Source: Ulota crispa (Eukaryota > Streptophyta > Bryopsida > Orthotrichales > Orthotrichaceae). From it: DNA of 64,000 nucleotides. A program made the translations under genes and the position numbers. Below are positions 22,149-33,929 of this stretch, piece by piece (position 1 is the stretch's first letter; each line of letters begins with the position of its first letter). The notes under the pieces were generated by a model. That model had not been told where the DNA came from and searched no databases. It worked only from the letters and a program-made list of their open reading frames with translations. The stretch lies in contig OY987246.1 of NCBI GenBank assembly GCA_963920765.1, positions 7,690,501-7,754,500 of the forward strand, read 5' to 3'.

Positions 22149-23068
22149 CCCCTAAAGGACCAAATTGCCAACTTTTAGTGCATTGCCCAAAACTAAAAAT
22201 GAAATTGTTTTTTCTCAATTTCAACCATATGTAATTGTGTAAAAAAATTAATTAATATGTGCAGAAAAATTCAGCTCATTTGACTGCGTCGATTGTAAGA
22301 TTTTAATGCCTGAAGTGAGAAAAACTACTTTTTTTCATTTTTGCAAAACAAATCTAGCAGATTTTTAGCCTTCCTAAAGTAAAATTTTTGCTTTGTATAA
22401 AAACAAGCTTTTTGACCATTCACAAGCATATGATGTTAGGTTCACTCATGAAAACTTTCAAATGCAAGTATAGAATCTAGCTTATTCTAAATCACGTTGC
22501 AATGCAAGGTCTAGTGAATTGACAATACATTAGTCATTCTTTCATGATTTCTTGTGCAATGAGGAATTATTTAAATTGGAATCTGAATAGTGGAAAGTTA
22601 GAGACAAACATTTGAAATATGTGAAAAAAAGTTTCAAGACCTTTGGACTTGTAGATTGAAAGATAATAGGGCTTGAAGTTAGAGGAATTTTTTTTCTTGA
22701 AACTACCCAAACATAGTTAACAAAGTTTGACCCCCTTCAAAATGAGATGTGAGAGGCTGAGAGCTCAAAAAAATTGACAATTATTCACCATGTTTTATTA
22801 GTTACATACATGTCAAATTTCAAAAGTTGATGAGAGTTTTAGCATAAGATTCTCCAAAGATGCCCAAATTGCGCGAGCTGTTCAATTTTTTCTGGGCAAC
22901 ATAACTCTTAAACCAAGCATCTGATTGGGGAAAATTTTACATTTCCACTTGGGGATACATATTTGCATCTTGTTAACAATTTTGAGAACATATAATAAAA
23001 ATCAACTCCATATGACCCTACCCAAGTTCTCAAGTGACTCTTGAACAGCCACTTGGTCCTTTAGGGTT
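22149..23068 (+). mobile_element. TTAA element, family C, 920 bp
   Basis: Starts CCCCTAAAGGACCAAATTGCC and ends ACTTGGTCCTTTAGGGTT before TTAA 23069-23072. The terminal inverted repeat is about 14-15 bp. Non-coding, no transposase. Confidence 0.87.
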
Positions 23069-23581
23069 TTAATTGACTTACTGTGGTTATGTCCAAAATG
23101 ACTTACTGAAACTACTTCTTGAGACTAGAGAAAGGAGAAACATGTGACTATTTGATTGAAGCAAAGGGTTGCAAGAATGACAAATTGTAACCTTATAATG
23201 TGTACCATTAAGGCAAATGAAGTTAGATCATTACATTTTTGTTGAACGTGCATAACTAGTAAGCAAAGTGATAAATAGTTATTGAGTAAATATTAAAAAA
23301 AAAACTGTTTGTGATATAAAAAAATGGATTAAAAAAACGCATCTGTATATACACATATGTTGACTACATGTTGGGTGAGCATATGACAAATTAACCAATT
23401 AAACAAGTTGGTTTTATTTAGAACAAGACAAGAACATCATTCACAAACATGCATGCATTCATCTGGGATGGACCGATTACTAAACCAACACAGATATGAC
23501 CTATATTTTCCATAAAATCAATAATAGTGAAATTTATTTCTACAAAATTATTATTATTTTAAATACCTTAACCCTTAAAGG

Positions 23582-24489
23582 ACTAAATTGCATATTTTGG
23601 CAACATAGCAATTTTTGGCATGCTGGTACTTGTAGAATAATAAATACATTCCTAAAAGTTTTTAAAGGATGTGTATTCAAGGAATAGGTTTCCAATATAA
23701 CAATCATCAAACCATTTCAATTTAAAGAAAAAAGGTTATGATGGAATATGTCTTTTTGTTTGCTCAAGGGGCTACTTGATCTATTTATTTACATTGCAAC
23801 TGAAATTTTGGAATTTTGCACAAAGGTTGAGGGCCACAAATATTTCCTTGTTAGACTTGACCCAATCTCATTCCATGAAGGCAATGTTTTACTTATTTCC
23901 CTTTACTTCACCTTTGTTAGAAGTGGCCATATGTTGATTAAGCTTGTCAAAGCCACAATTTTTGACCAATTTTCTCTTTTTTTCTCTTCCTCCTTTGAAG
24001 CTAGCTTAAATCTAAAACCTCACCAATTAGATTTTGAAAATGTTTTTGTATGTGGAAGTTAAAAAATGTTGAAAAATTGGTTTTGTATGAGATTTTTTTA
24101 AGCTAGTATTAACTCTATTTTTTTAGTACATATTCCTCATTTCAAAAAGTTGAGAAATGTTTTAGGGATATGACCAGCTCTATTATAAAAGTTGGTATGA
24201 AAAATCACAATCAAAATAGCAAAATCTATTGGTGCAAAGGCCTCCCCATATTAGAGTTGCCTAGAATTTGAATGCCCTTAAAATAAAATAAGATCTCACT
24301 TCAAACCTTATAATCTCACAATCTGTGACGTATGTTTTTTTCATCTTTTTACTACAGCAAACAAAGTAGTCTACTATTAAATCCTACAGTTAATTGTAAC
24401 AAGATTTCATTTTCAATTTTTTTTCCTTTGCTATCAAAACAATGCATTTTTGGCTTTTTTAGTAAAATATAGTCAAAGGACTATAGGGG
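23582..24489 (-). mobile_element. TTAA element, 908 bp, family E-like
   Basis: TTAA 23578-23581 then CCCTTAAAGGACTAAATTGC. The right end GTCAAAGGACTATAGGGG is the inverse of the start of the elements at 39516 and 42357, followed by TTAT instead of TTAA. The interior near 24000-24200 matches, inverted, the element at 42357-42933. Confidence 0.78.
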
Positions 24490-24832
24490 TTATAAGTGAC
24501 CCTAGATATAAAACTATAAACAACTTGACTTTCTCCACCTAAGAGCTCACACTTAGGGAACTCCTTAAGATTGGTTCCTAAGCGTTTTTTTAGTATTACA
24601 TGAGGTCTGAAACATAAGCTTTCAAGTTCTAGAAGAGTGTAATATATAACTCTTGTGAGCATAAATAGATTCTTTGAGCTGAAAACCTATTTACATAATT
24701 GCATGAAGGATAACATTCAAAAAGTGAGCATGGAAGAAAAAGATTGCACCCTCCTAGGGTGGTTTAATTACCATTACTATTTCCTTCAAGTAACACAAAA
24801 ATTGTAAACACTACAAAGTTGGTAGCTTTCAT

Positions 24833-25298
24833 CACTGAAGGATCAAGCCTTTTTTTTTGTAAAAGTCATTGAAAACTATCACTTTTAGGGAGTGAGTAGA
24901 AAGGTAGGGAAAAAGTTTGTTTTGAAATCCAATCTTAGGATCTTGTCTTAAACTATGGGAGGTAATTGTAGGAAAAACTCATCTCATTTCAAATGAAGAG
25001 GCACCACAAGAAAAACTATTTGCAATGACACATTTAAATTGACTAAAATGTCCAAATTGACAAAAATTTGACAAAAACATGTCTGAAATTGACAAAAACA
25101 TATCTGAATAGACAAAAAATGTCCAAATCTAGGTGCCCTAATTGACAAAAAACATCCAAATTGACACGGCTTCTTCACTCCTAGGAGTCAGATTTTGACA
25201 TCTAAAGTAAAGAAAAATCATTTTTTCTTCTTGTCCAAAATTTCACAAGCCTTTGACCACTCTTATAGTAAAAAAATTGATTTACACAAAGTTGAGGT
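24833..25298 (-). mobile_element. B-half fragment of a 0.95-kb TTAA element
   Basis: Begins with a decayed end (CACTGAAGGATCAAGCC) and follows the B half until an internal TTAA, where the next family member begins. An extra block of about 170 bp, starting CACCACAAGAAAAAC near 25006 and made of repeated AATTGACAAAAA units, interrupts it. Confidence 0.72.
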
Positions 25299-25302
25299 TT
25301 AA

Positions 25303-26225
25303 CCCTTCAAAGCCCAAGCCCTTTATTTTGTAAAAGTCACCGAAAACTGCCACTTTTGGAGGAATGAGAAGAAATATAGGACAAATTTTTTTTGAAAATC
25401 CAACCACAAGATCTTGCCCTAGACAATGGCAGGTACTTGTAGGAAACAAAATTAGCTCATTCTAAATGTAGAGGAGTGAGATATTGACGTTTGGAGTGAC
25501 AAAAAAAGTTTTTTCCCTGCTACCCAAAAATTTCAGAAGCCTTTGACCACTCTTGTAGCAAAAAAATTGCTCTACGCAAAATTGAGGTTTAATTGTTCCA
25601 TATAGAAAACCAAGTTAGGTATATGTTGGAGAATTTTTAGGTCAATTGGAGGTGTACAACCAACTTCAAAAAAACTTTGAATGATGGAAGGTCATGCAAT
25701 TTGCATATACACTATGCTAAATTGGAGGCTTTATGTAAAATTCAAATATTCAATTCACATTGATCAAAATTATCAAAACCAATGATCCTTAGCCTACAAC
25801 AATTTGGGAAAGAAATTAATTAAAAAGTAAATACATAAACTGATCAAAAAATTAAAGCATCAAATTATACAAGGGGCAAAAGGAATGGAGGTCTGGGAGT
25901 CCTATAAGAAGATGGGCACCTTCCACTCCACTCCCCTCTGCCCAAGTGTCCACACCTTATGCCCACAAGGGCTGACCCTCTTTGGAGTTAACACCCACTT
26001 ACAAAGAAGAGGCCCTGCCCGAACTGCCCCTTCTTGCCTAGTTTTAGAAAATTCTTGACAACTTCTTCATAAAATGTTAGAATGAAGAAAAAATTATATG
26101 CCTGCTTTGGTCTTGGAATTCCCCACTCTCAATAAAAGTTTCAAAAAATCACACAAAATAGTTTAATTGTAAGTACATGCCCAAAATCCATTTGTCCCTG
26201 AAGGGGACAATTTGATCTTTAGAGA
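25303..26225 (-). mobile_element. TTAA element of the 0.95-kb family, 923 bp
   Basis: TTAA 25299-25302 then CCCTTCAAAGCCCAAGCCC. Ends GGGGACAATTTGATCTTTAGAG before TTAA 26226-26229. It carries a GC-richer segment (about 25890-26030) shared, inverted, with the element at 31366-32995. It appears to have inserted at an internal TTAA of another copy. Confidence 0.82.
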
Positions 26226-26229
26226 TTAA

Positions 26230-28664
26230 CTTGGGAATTCTAATTTCACACAGGGCTTCAAAGATATTGAATTTAATCTAAAACCATAAAGGAGGATACC
26301 ATCAAACAAAGTCAAAAGAGGGGGCAAAATATTATTTTTGCTTTTACCCTTGTCTGTAAGAAAAGCTGAGATTTTTCCTCACGTAGATCAAGCCGTTCAA
26401 AATCTTCCCTGCCAACAGCAATCTTTGATTTGGATAAATCTAAGAAAACTTTTAGCAAACAGTTTCATACAGCTCAAAAACATGTGAATATTTTGAAACT
26501 TTTAACATTTTAGCAGTTTTTTTTAAGCCACTTGAGCTAAATGTAAGAATCGTATTTGGGATCACTGCCAGGCACTGGCTGGAACTACCATGATGATTGA
26601 ACCCACACTGGGAAGTGGGAACTTGAGAATCTTCTAGAAAAGTAAATGAGGGGGTTTGAAATTCTGCTGGAGCAGGCTGCATTGGGAATGTCGCAATTTC
26701 AGCAGTTCCCAAAGCCTGGCTGAGCACGGGATTTTCATCATCATGCCCTGCCCTGCCCCAGTCCCAGTCCCATGCCCCCTCCCCTACCCTCATTACATGC
26801 TTGTTGAAAAGGATATGAATATCTGGAAATGGGCCAGGCTTGGGTCATAGACCCTTGGTCCTTGAGCCAGTTCTCAAATATCAGGCATTATATGGCAGCA
26901 ATCTTTTGCCACCATCCGTTTTGGGATTCTCAACTTGATCCGCTTTGGCTTTGGCCTTTTTCTTTTTGAAATGGACTAAAGCTTAACATCATTTTGTTTT
27001 CATGGGCTCTCTTGTGTGAGAAATCAAGAAGAAGAAAAAAAAAGACAAGAAGCTAGTTTGAAACCATCTTGAGGAAGGAAGAATCTTCTCTTGCAAATAG
27101 GGGTTGAAAGAAAAACAATCTTTGGTGAGGTGTCTGTCAAGTTTTGAAACCCCCAAGTAAAAAGGCATGGAAAAGCTTGACTTGAGGCTTGGTTTTCACC
27201 AGGAGCCAAGCGCATCAAAAACTTATTTGGACTAATTTCTTAACATGTTTGGTTCCAAGAATAGCCTTGAACACTCATTGTTGTAAGAGTGTAATGGAGG
27301 TCTATTTTTCTTCCATATCTAATGGTTTTGAGGTTATGGTTACAAACCTTGAAATTTTCAAAGAGGAGGAGCATCAAAGGAATCCGAGAAGAACCATTAA
27401 GACTCCCGTTCCATCCAAAGGTGACGATCAATCAAAAAGTGGGGGTTTTTCATGAAAATAAATGTATTTGAATGAACACAATATATGGTTCTAAGGCATC
27501 GAATCTCCCTTCTATTATAGATGGATATAATTTTTGGATTTGGAATTGTATAAAAACTTGATTTAAAAAAACCAAAATATTTTCCATGTCTAAGCCTTAA
27601 CACATAATTTGAAAGTCTTATATCTCATCCCACAAATTAAACCTGCAAGGAGAGGCTAAGGTTGGAAACTTCTTGAGCTTCAAATCTCCTAGATTCCTAA
27701 TGTAATGCGGCCATGAGAGTACAATGAGAAAATAAAGGATGTGATGTAGGAGAAGGTGTTATCAAAAAAATATTGTGATGTTTTAGTTGAGAACAAGAAT
27801 TAAAAAAAGTTGCATGATAATACACAACAAACAATTAAAATGAATTCAAAATCTAAGTAAGAAAAAGTGGAAAAAATTCAACCAATACTTCAAAACTATA
27901 AAAATCAAAACCAATCAAAATACCAAGAATGTTTCTATCTATAGTATACATAGAGACAATGCTTGAAGTAGGAACATGAAAATGGGGAAATGAAGAACGA
28001 TGTCTTGTAGAGTGTGCCCAAATGGTGGACATACAAATGTAGTTGAATTTAGCAAATCTTCAAACATATTCTCTTTAATGCTAAAAACACGTAAATATCT
28101 CCATGTTAGGTTTGAAGTATTAGCACGCTTAGCAGTGTTTTTGTAGCCACTTGAGCTCACTATGAAAACCACGTTTGGGAACATTGTGGGAACATTGGTA
28201 CTTGGATGGTAAATTGGCAGTTTGTGACAGCCTCTCATTATGGACGACAATCAAGAGGCTAGAATCTAATTACCAAGTCAACTTCTGTATTCTTAATTAA
28301 CTGGACGCTGGTCAAATGTAGATACTAGATTTATAGGAACACCTTATTGTGATCCCACATTAAGAATTGCATTGAACTTCTGATGATTAGAGTTAACTGA
28401 AGATGCGGATTAGCGACAAAGGATGCTGATCAGCTGATTAGCAACATTTGCTGATTTGATCAACTGAGGAATCAGCGATCTTTCAAACTGGCTAAATTTC
28501 GCAGGCTTTCTACCAAACATGTTTATACAGCTGAAAACATTTGAGGTACGTAGTGTTAAACTTTTAAAAACTAGCTTCTTAGAAGTGTTTTTAGCCATTC
28601 GAGTTAAGAGTGGAAATCATATTTTGGATCATTGTTGAGTTCTCAGTAGAAGAGAAGATATTTT
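26230..28664. other. Intergenic DNA with three copies of the 100-bp repeat
   Basis: Copies lie near 26464-26570, 28075-28185 and 28520-28630, each with a CCACTTGAGC-like core (CCATTCGAGT in the last). A CCCTGCCC/CCCAGTCCC-rich tract lies near 26742-26782. Short minus-strand frames at 26452-26793 and 27939-28250 share SSSGxKxTAK. No complete gene is recognisable. Confidence 0.5.
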
Positions 28665-28666
28665 TA

Positions 28667-29530
28667 GGGAATTGATGTGTGCACACCTGGGTTGATATAT
28701 GCACACCCAGGGTTTTTTTTTGGTTTTCCCACCGATGCTTGGGTGGCATTTTTTGAAAATGGTTTGTAGCTTGCTGGCTCTATCCCTATTTTGGCTGGAG
28801 TTGAAGGTGGCCTCAATGCATGGATTTTTGGAGCATCATGGGAATTTTTTTTGTAGGTAAGAATTATTCATTGGTCATTTTTTGAAAACATCCAAATAAC
28901 CATTGCCATTACTTAAGTGTTATATTGAATTGGATTAGGCAATCCCTCAAAAAAATTTAAAATGCTCAAATAGTTTAAAAATGATGACGTCAATTTTCAA
29001 TTTGATAAGGATTTTATGAAAACCTAAGCTGCAACACGATTTTCATTATTGCAATCTGGCATTTTTTTGAAAAGAATTCACCCTATTTTTCCTACAGGTT
29101 GGAAGCTAGCCTTTTTTTTGAGGCAATTGGGCCTTAAATTGCCCAAAAAAAACACTGTGCACACCCCAAGGGGGGTAAATTATAGATTTTATTATCAAAA
29201 AGTTGAATTTGAGAATTTTGAATTCACACTTAGACTAAGAGACCATGATTTTATCTAGAACCATTAATAAGGTTACAATTGAACAACACCCAATGAAAAA
29301 CATATCCTTTTTTACAAACAAAAGTCAAAGTAACACTTTTTTCCCTAGCTAAGTTTTTTCATTAGGTGTAGTCCAATTACAACCTTTTTTATGGTTCTAG
29401 ACTAAAGCATGGTCTTTCAGTCCAAATCTGAATTCAAAATTCTTAAATTCAGCTCTTTCATGGTAGAAATCCAAAATTTACCCCAGGGGTGTGCATATAT
29501 CAACCCGCCGGTGTGCACATATCAATTCCC
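28667..29530. mobile_element. Foldback MITE with GGGAATTG ends, 864 bp
   Basis: Starts GGGAATTGATGTGTGCACAC and ends in inverse GTGCACATATCAATTCCC, flanked by TA at 28665-28666 and 29531-29532. An inner foldback (about 29155-29500) is homologous to the 35185-35592 element: AAAAAGTTGAATTTGAGAAT, ACACCCAATGAAAAA and their inverses. It may be two related units combined. Confidence 0.8.
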
Positions 29531-29532
29531 TA

Positions 29533-31361
29533 TTTTTTGATGAGAGTACTTTGTATGAACCTCCAAGTCCGGATTATTATTCTAGCAAAGTTTCGAAAAG
29601 CGATACAATTTTTTTAAAGAATGTTTAGTAATGTGTTCTTCCCTTCTGGTGGCTGAAAATACTGATTTGCTTCATGATTTTGAGATGATGTCTCTCATGA
29701 ATAAGGACTACTTTCAATGAAGGAATGAACTTGCATTCAAATTTTGCATATAGCATTCATGTCCAACGGGTGTGAATAACTTTGTCACTCTTGGAATAAT
29801 TGCTTAATGCTCTACTCAAATTAAATGAAAAAAAAGCCATGGTACAAGTCTTTGACTTTGGTATTGGTTCATTTTCTATAATTGACACGTAGTGTTGGCT
29901 GCCACAACCATGCTAAATAATTGGTTTAACCCTCTCCAAATATTTCCTCTTAGAGCGACTCCCAACCAATAGCAAAGGTCTCAATCTTTCAAGTCAAACT
30001 AAATAATTGAGTGTGGAATGCAAGTACCATTAGACATTCTATTATTGGTCCATTTTTTGAAGGCCTTGATAATAATAAATGAAAAGACAAATTTTATGTT
30101 GTGAATCCTACACCTAAGCTAAATGTACTTTGAAATGTATTTTTTCCTTTTAGCAACATGATACTAGTCCAAGTTCTAGGTTAGAAAGGTTCCTCAAATG
30201 ATAATTTGAAGAAACTAATAATATTTTGGTAATCATTGACTTACGGTACTCAATTTGTACGTACAAGGTTTTTTAGAGTTTATTTCGATTTTGTGTGGTT
30301 TATTTAAACCGCTGCTTTCTAGAAGTTTATTTTCAAAAAATAAATTTATATACAAAAATGCTGGAACGAGCATTTGCTTTTGGTAAGAACAATTTACTTT
30401 AAAATACTCGACAACACATTATTTAGCTCTTGCCCTACTTTGAGCAAAAATTTTGAACCAAAAGAATGAAACAAAAATAAGTTTTTTGCATAGTAGATCA
30501 TTTTATTGTTTTCTTGGGTGATTTATTCTAAACAAAAATCACTTCAATGAATTGTTGAAACAAGAGAAATACAATAGTGCAAAGTACACAATGTTTGCTT
30601 AATTATTTTAAATTAGTGTTATTCAAAAAATGTGTTGGTCTGTTCTCACCATCACGTCTTGCACCTTTTTCACAAACCAACATTACATGACATTTTAGCC
30701 CGTCATAAACAAAATTAAAACACCAGAAACAAAAATTTGATTTTGCGGGAGAGAACATCAATGACAAAAAAATTAAATCTTATTTGAGATGGGTAGAAAA
30801 CAGATTTTGAATTTTGATTGCACAAATCATTTCTAACCACAAGCCTAAAGCCTTGTATCTTCTCTTTTATGCAAACTTCAGATAGTTCTAGAGATTCTAT
30901 AAATTTTCAGCTCACTTGGATTTTGTCGAAAAGACCCGGTGTCTTTACAAAGTTAAATTAATGATAGATTTGAAATTCAGAGTCATAACATTCAATAGCA
31001 CTACCAGTGGTTGCCCTCCCTTCAACAAAATGGTGTGGAATATTTCACACCTTTCTTAGTTATGGGACATTAGCTTAAATTTATCAGAGTCTATGAAAGG
31101 AAGGCTCAATTCAATGCACATATGTCAATGTGTGGGCCTAGACATGTTAGAAGAAAATAATAATACTAATAATACTAATACTAATTATTATTATTATTAT
31201 TATTATTAACTTTTAATTAATTTATTATTATTATTTTATCATGATGAAATTCATGGATGATACCTGAAGAGAGGGAAAGGCAACCTCTCTTCAAGCTATT
31301 GAATGTTATGTTGTTGGTAAATGCAATTGTCTTTGAGGTTTGAGGTTATTGGACAATAAGC
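29533..31361. other. Unassigned AT-rich DNA with an ATT microsatellite
   Basis: No gene is recognised. An AAT/TTA trinucleotide tract lies at about 31158-31208. Confidence 0.5.
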
Positions 31362-31365
31362 TTAA

Positions 31366-32995
31366 CCCATAAAGACCAACTTCCCCCTAGGGACAAATGG
31401 ATTTTTGGGCATGTACTTACAATTAAACTATTTTTTGTGATTTTTTGAAACGTCTATTGAAGGTGGAGAATTCAAAGGTCTATATGGGCATCTAATCTTT
31501 TCTACTGAGGGGGTGCATTCCTTGCTTTTTGTTGGTACACGTGCAATCAAAATCTTTGACCCCTATCTTCTATCGTTAAAAATAAATTAAGTAGTTTGAA
31601 GAATTTTTAATGTGTTGTTCTATATTGAAATTTTACATTGTGAATTATCAAGAAAAATCCTTATTCTAAATAATTACTTAAAATTTTTGGAAGAAAATAA
31701 ATGCACTGTATAGCTAGATTTTTTTTTGACTCCTTATAATATATGATAAAATTTATCTTTAAATTTATCTTTAAATTTCCGATAAATGAGGCTTGGTTAT
31801 AGTTATTTGTATACCAAAGTAGGATGCAATTGTCATTCAAACACAATCTTAAAAAATATTTAAAGTGAAATTTCAACCATTTTAGTGCAATCTTCAATTG
31901 CGTGTTTGCATATCTTGTTTATTTCATTTGAATCCAAAATAAATTCATATAAAAGATATAATGATTTTGTGAGAACATCCAAAGATTTGGAGCTAAATAA
32001 AAGAAAATTGAAAAGTAAATAGGGGGTGGAAAATTTACTTGGTTGCACATGGTATCTGGAAAATACATTGAGTGACATCCCCAAGTCTCTTTAGTTTGAC
32101 ATTCATCAAAGAAGTTATCAAGAATTTAGGGGCAGTTTGGGTAGGGCCTCTCCTTTGTAAATGGTTGTTGACTCCAAAGAGAGTCAACTCTTATGGGCAC
32201 AAGGGGTGGACACTTGGGCAAAGGAGAGTGGAGTGGAAGGGGCCTTCTTGGAAAACTCCCAACCCTCCATTCCTTTTGCCCCTATAAAATTTGGTACCCT
32301 AGTTTTTGAATGGTTTGACTTCTTTTTTTTCCAAGTTGTAGTAGACTAAGATTCCTTGGTTTTTACCATTGGGAGTGCAGCACACGGCAAGAGAGCCCGT
32401 GAGGCTGCACCGGCTCTCAGATAAAATTAACTGAACGGATGCTGGGATGTCAAACGAATCGAGCAGGGCACTGCCAAATTAGTTTGTTTTTGTGCGTTTG
32501 ATTTTTTTTGTTCTGTTTGTATCAAAGTTATTCCAGTTTTGAATTTTACATAAATCCTCCAATTTTGCCCAATGTATTTGCAATTTCATATCCTTTTGAC
32601 ATTCAAAGATTTTTTGAAGTATGTTGTATGCTTCCAATTCATATCAAAATTCTCCCACACCTACCTAACTTGATCTTCTACTTAGAGCAATTAAACCTCA
32701 ACTTTGTGTAAAGTAATTTTTTTGCTATAAGAGTGGTTAAAGGCTTTTGAAATTTTTGGACAAGAAGGAACAATAAAATAAAATAAAAATAACTATAAAT
32801 GTCAGTATCTCACTCTTTTTGTTGGAAATGAGTTAAATTTTTCCTACAGTACTTCCCACAGTCTAGGACAAGATCTTACAGGTAGATTTCCAAAAGAAAC
32901 TTTTTTTCTGACCTTTCTACTCATTCCCAAAAAGTAACAGTTTTCAGTGACTTTTACAGAAAAAGAGGGCCAGGTCCTTTATGGGAACAACGGGA
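31366..32995 (+). mobile_element. TTAA element of the 0.95-kb family with an internal insert
   Basis: TTAA 31362-31365 then CCCATAAAGACCAACTTCCCC. The A end continues to about 31505 (CTATATGGGCATCTAATC) and family sequence resumes near 32094 (TTTGACATTCATCAAAGAAG). The intervening roughly 590 bp is foreign and of unknown type. The right end is decayed (CCAGGTCCTTTATGGG) and TTAA occurs at 32996-32999. Confidence 0.72.
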
Positions 32996-33000
32996 TTAAG

Positions 33001-33553
33001 TTAATCTGTTTCACGAGCATGACCCCTAAACCACAAGTATCACAGGGTTTTGTATTTTAATAATTGAGTCAGTCCCTAAGTAAATGCTGTCACATGACAG
33101 TCCTTGACTTCCTTGCACTCCTATCCCATAACTCAAGCCTTGAAATTGAATCCATAAACAATTCTGATGAATGGGTCAATCATCTCCTTCTATATCTAAA
33201 CAATATTATTACTTTGGGAGGGGCAATGCTCTTCAAAGAAGGCATTATGTGAAATACGGGGCTGACAAGGAAGGCTAGGGTTAGATGACATGTCGTTTTC
33301 TAAGGTCAAGGTGGGAAATTTCAGCTTTCTCATTTGCCAAAAAATGCAAGAGTTTAGACAATAATCATTGGGGAATTAAATTCAGAAATTTTTATTTCGC
33401 ATTTGAATTCAAAAGACCTACTTTTGTGTAGAACCACGTTGGAGGACAAAACTGCCCAACTCTAACATGGGAGGTAGGTTATTACTTTTGCCCTTATTGC
33501 TAAACAAAGCTGAGATTCTTCGCCTTGGTATCACAAAAACGCATGACCACAAT
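33001..33553. other. Unassigned AT-rich DNA
   Basis: Short open frames only (for example 33064-33252 plus). Nothing recognised. Confidence 0.45.
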
Positions 33554-33554
33554 C

Positions 33555-33787
33555 AACAAGGAGGGTTGAGCACAACAAGGAGGGCTGAGCACAACAAGGA
33601 GGGCTGAGCACAACAAGGAGGGCTGAGCACAACAAGGAGGGCTGAGCACAACAAGGAGGGCTGAGCACAACAAGGAGGGCTGAGCACAACAAGGAGGGCT
33701 GAGCACAACAAGGAGGGCTGAGCACAACAAGGAGGGCTGAGCACAACAAGGAGGGCTGAGCACAACAAGGAGGGCTGAGTACAACAA
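33555..33787. repeat. 19-bp minisatellite, 12 copies
   Basis: The unit AACAAGGAGGGCTGAGCAC repeats about 12 times almost without change; only the first and last units differ. Because 19 is not a multiple of three, the minus strand is open in all three frames and each gives the same 19-residue cycle, ALLVVLSPPCCAQPSLLCS. These frames are a by-product of the repeat, not evidence of a gene. Confidence 0.93.
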
Positions 33788-33929
33788 GGAAGCCTTTTGC
33801 TTTGCATAACGCTCAATGAGGAGTGAATTGGCCTAGTGTAAACCACCGCAAGGAAATGGCCGGATGGACTCCTAGATGATGAATCCGTAATTCTCAATCA
33901 TGCAAGTTTTCTTAAATAACTCTCTTTAA

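Noticed and set aside
25006..25180. Possible CACTA element starting CACCACAAGAAAAAC
   Set aside because: The matching inverted right end is not visible and the sequence is mostly AATTGACAAAAA repeats. It is noted only as an insert in a TTAA-element fragment.
33500..33897. Three overlapping minus-strand frames rich in CAQPSLLCSALLVVLSPPC
   Set aside because: They are translations of a 19-bp tandem repeat in three phases, not genes.
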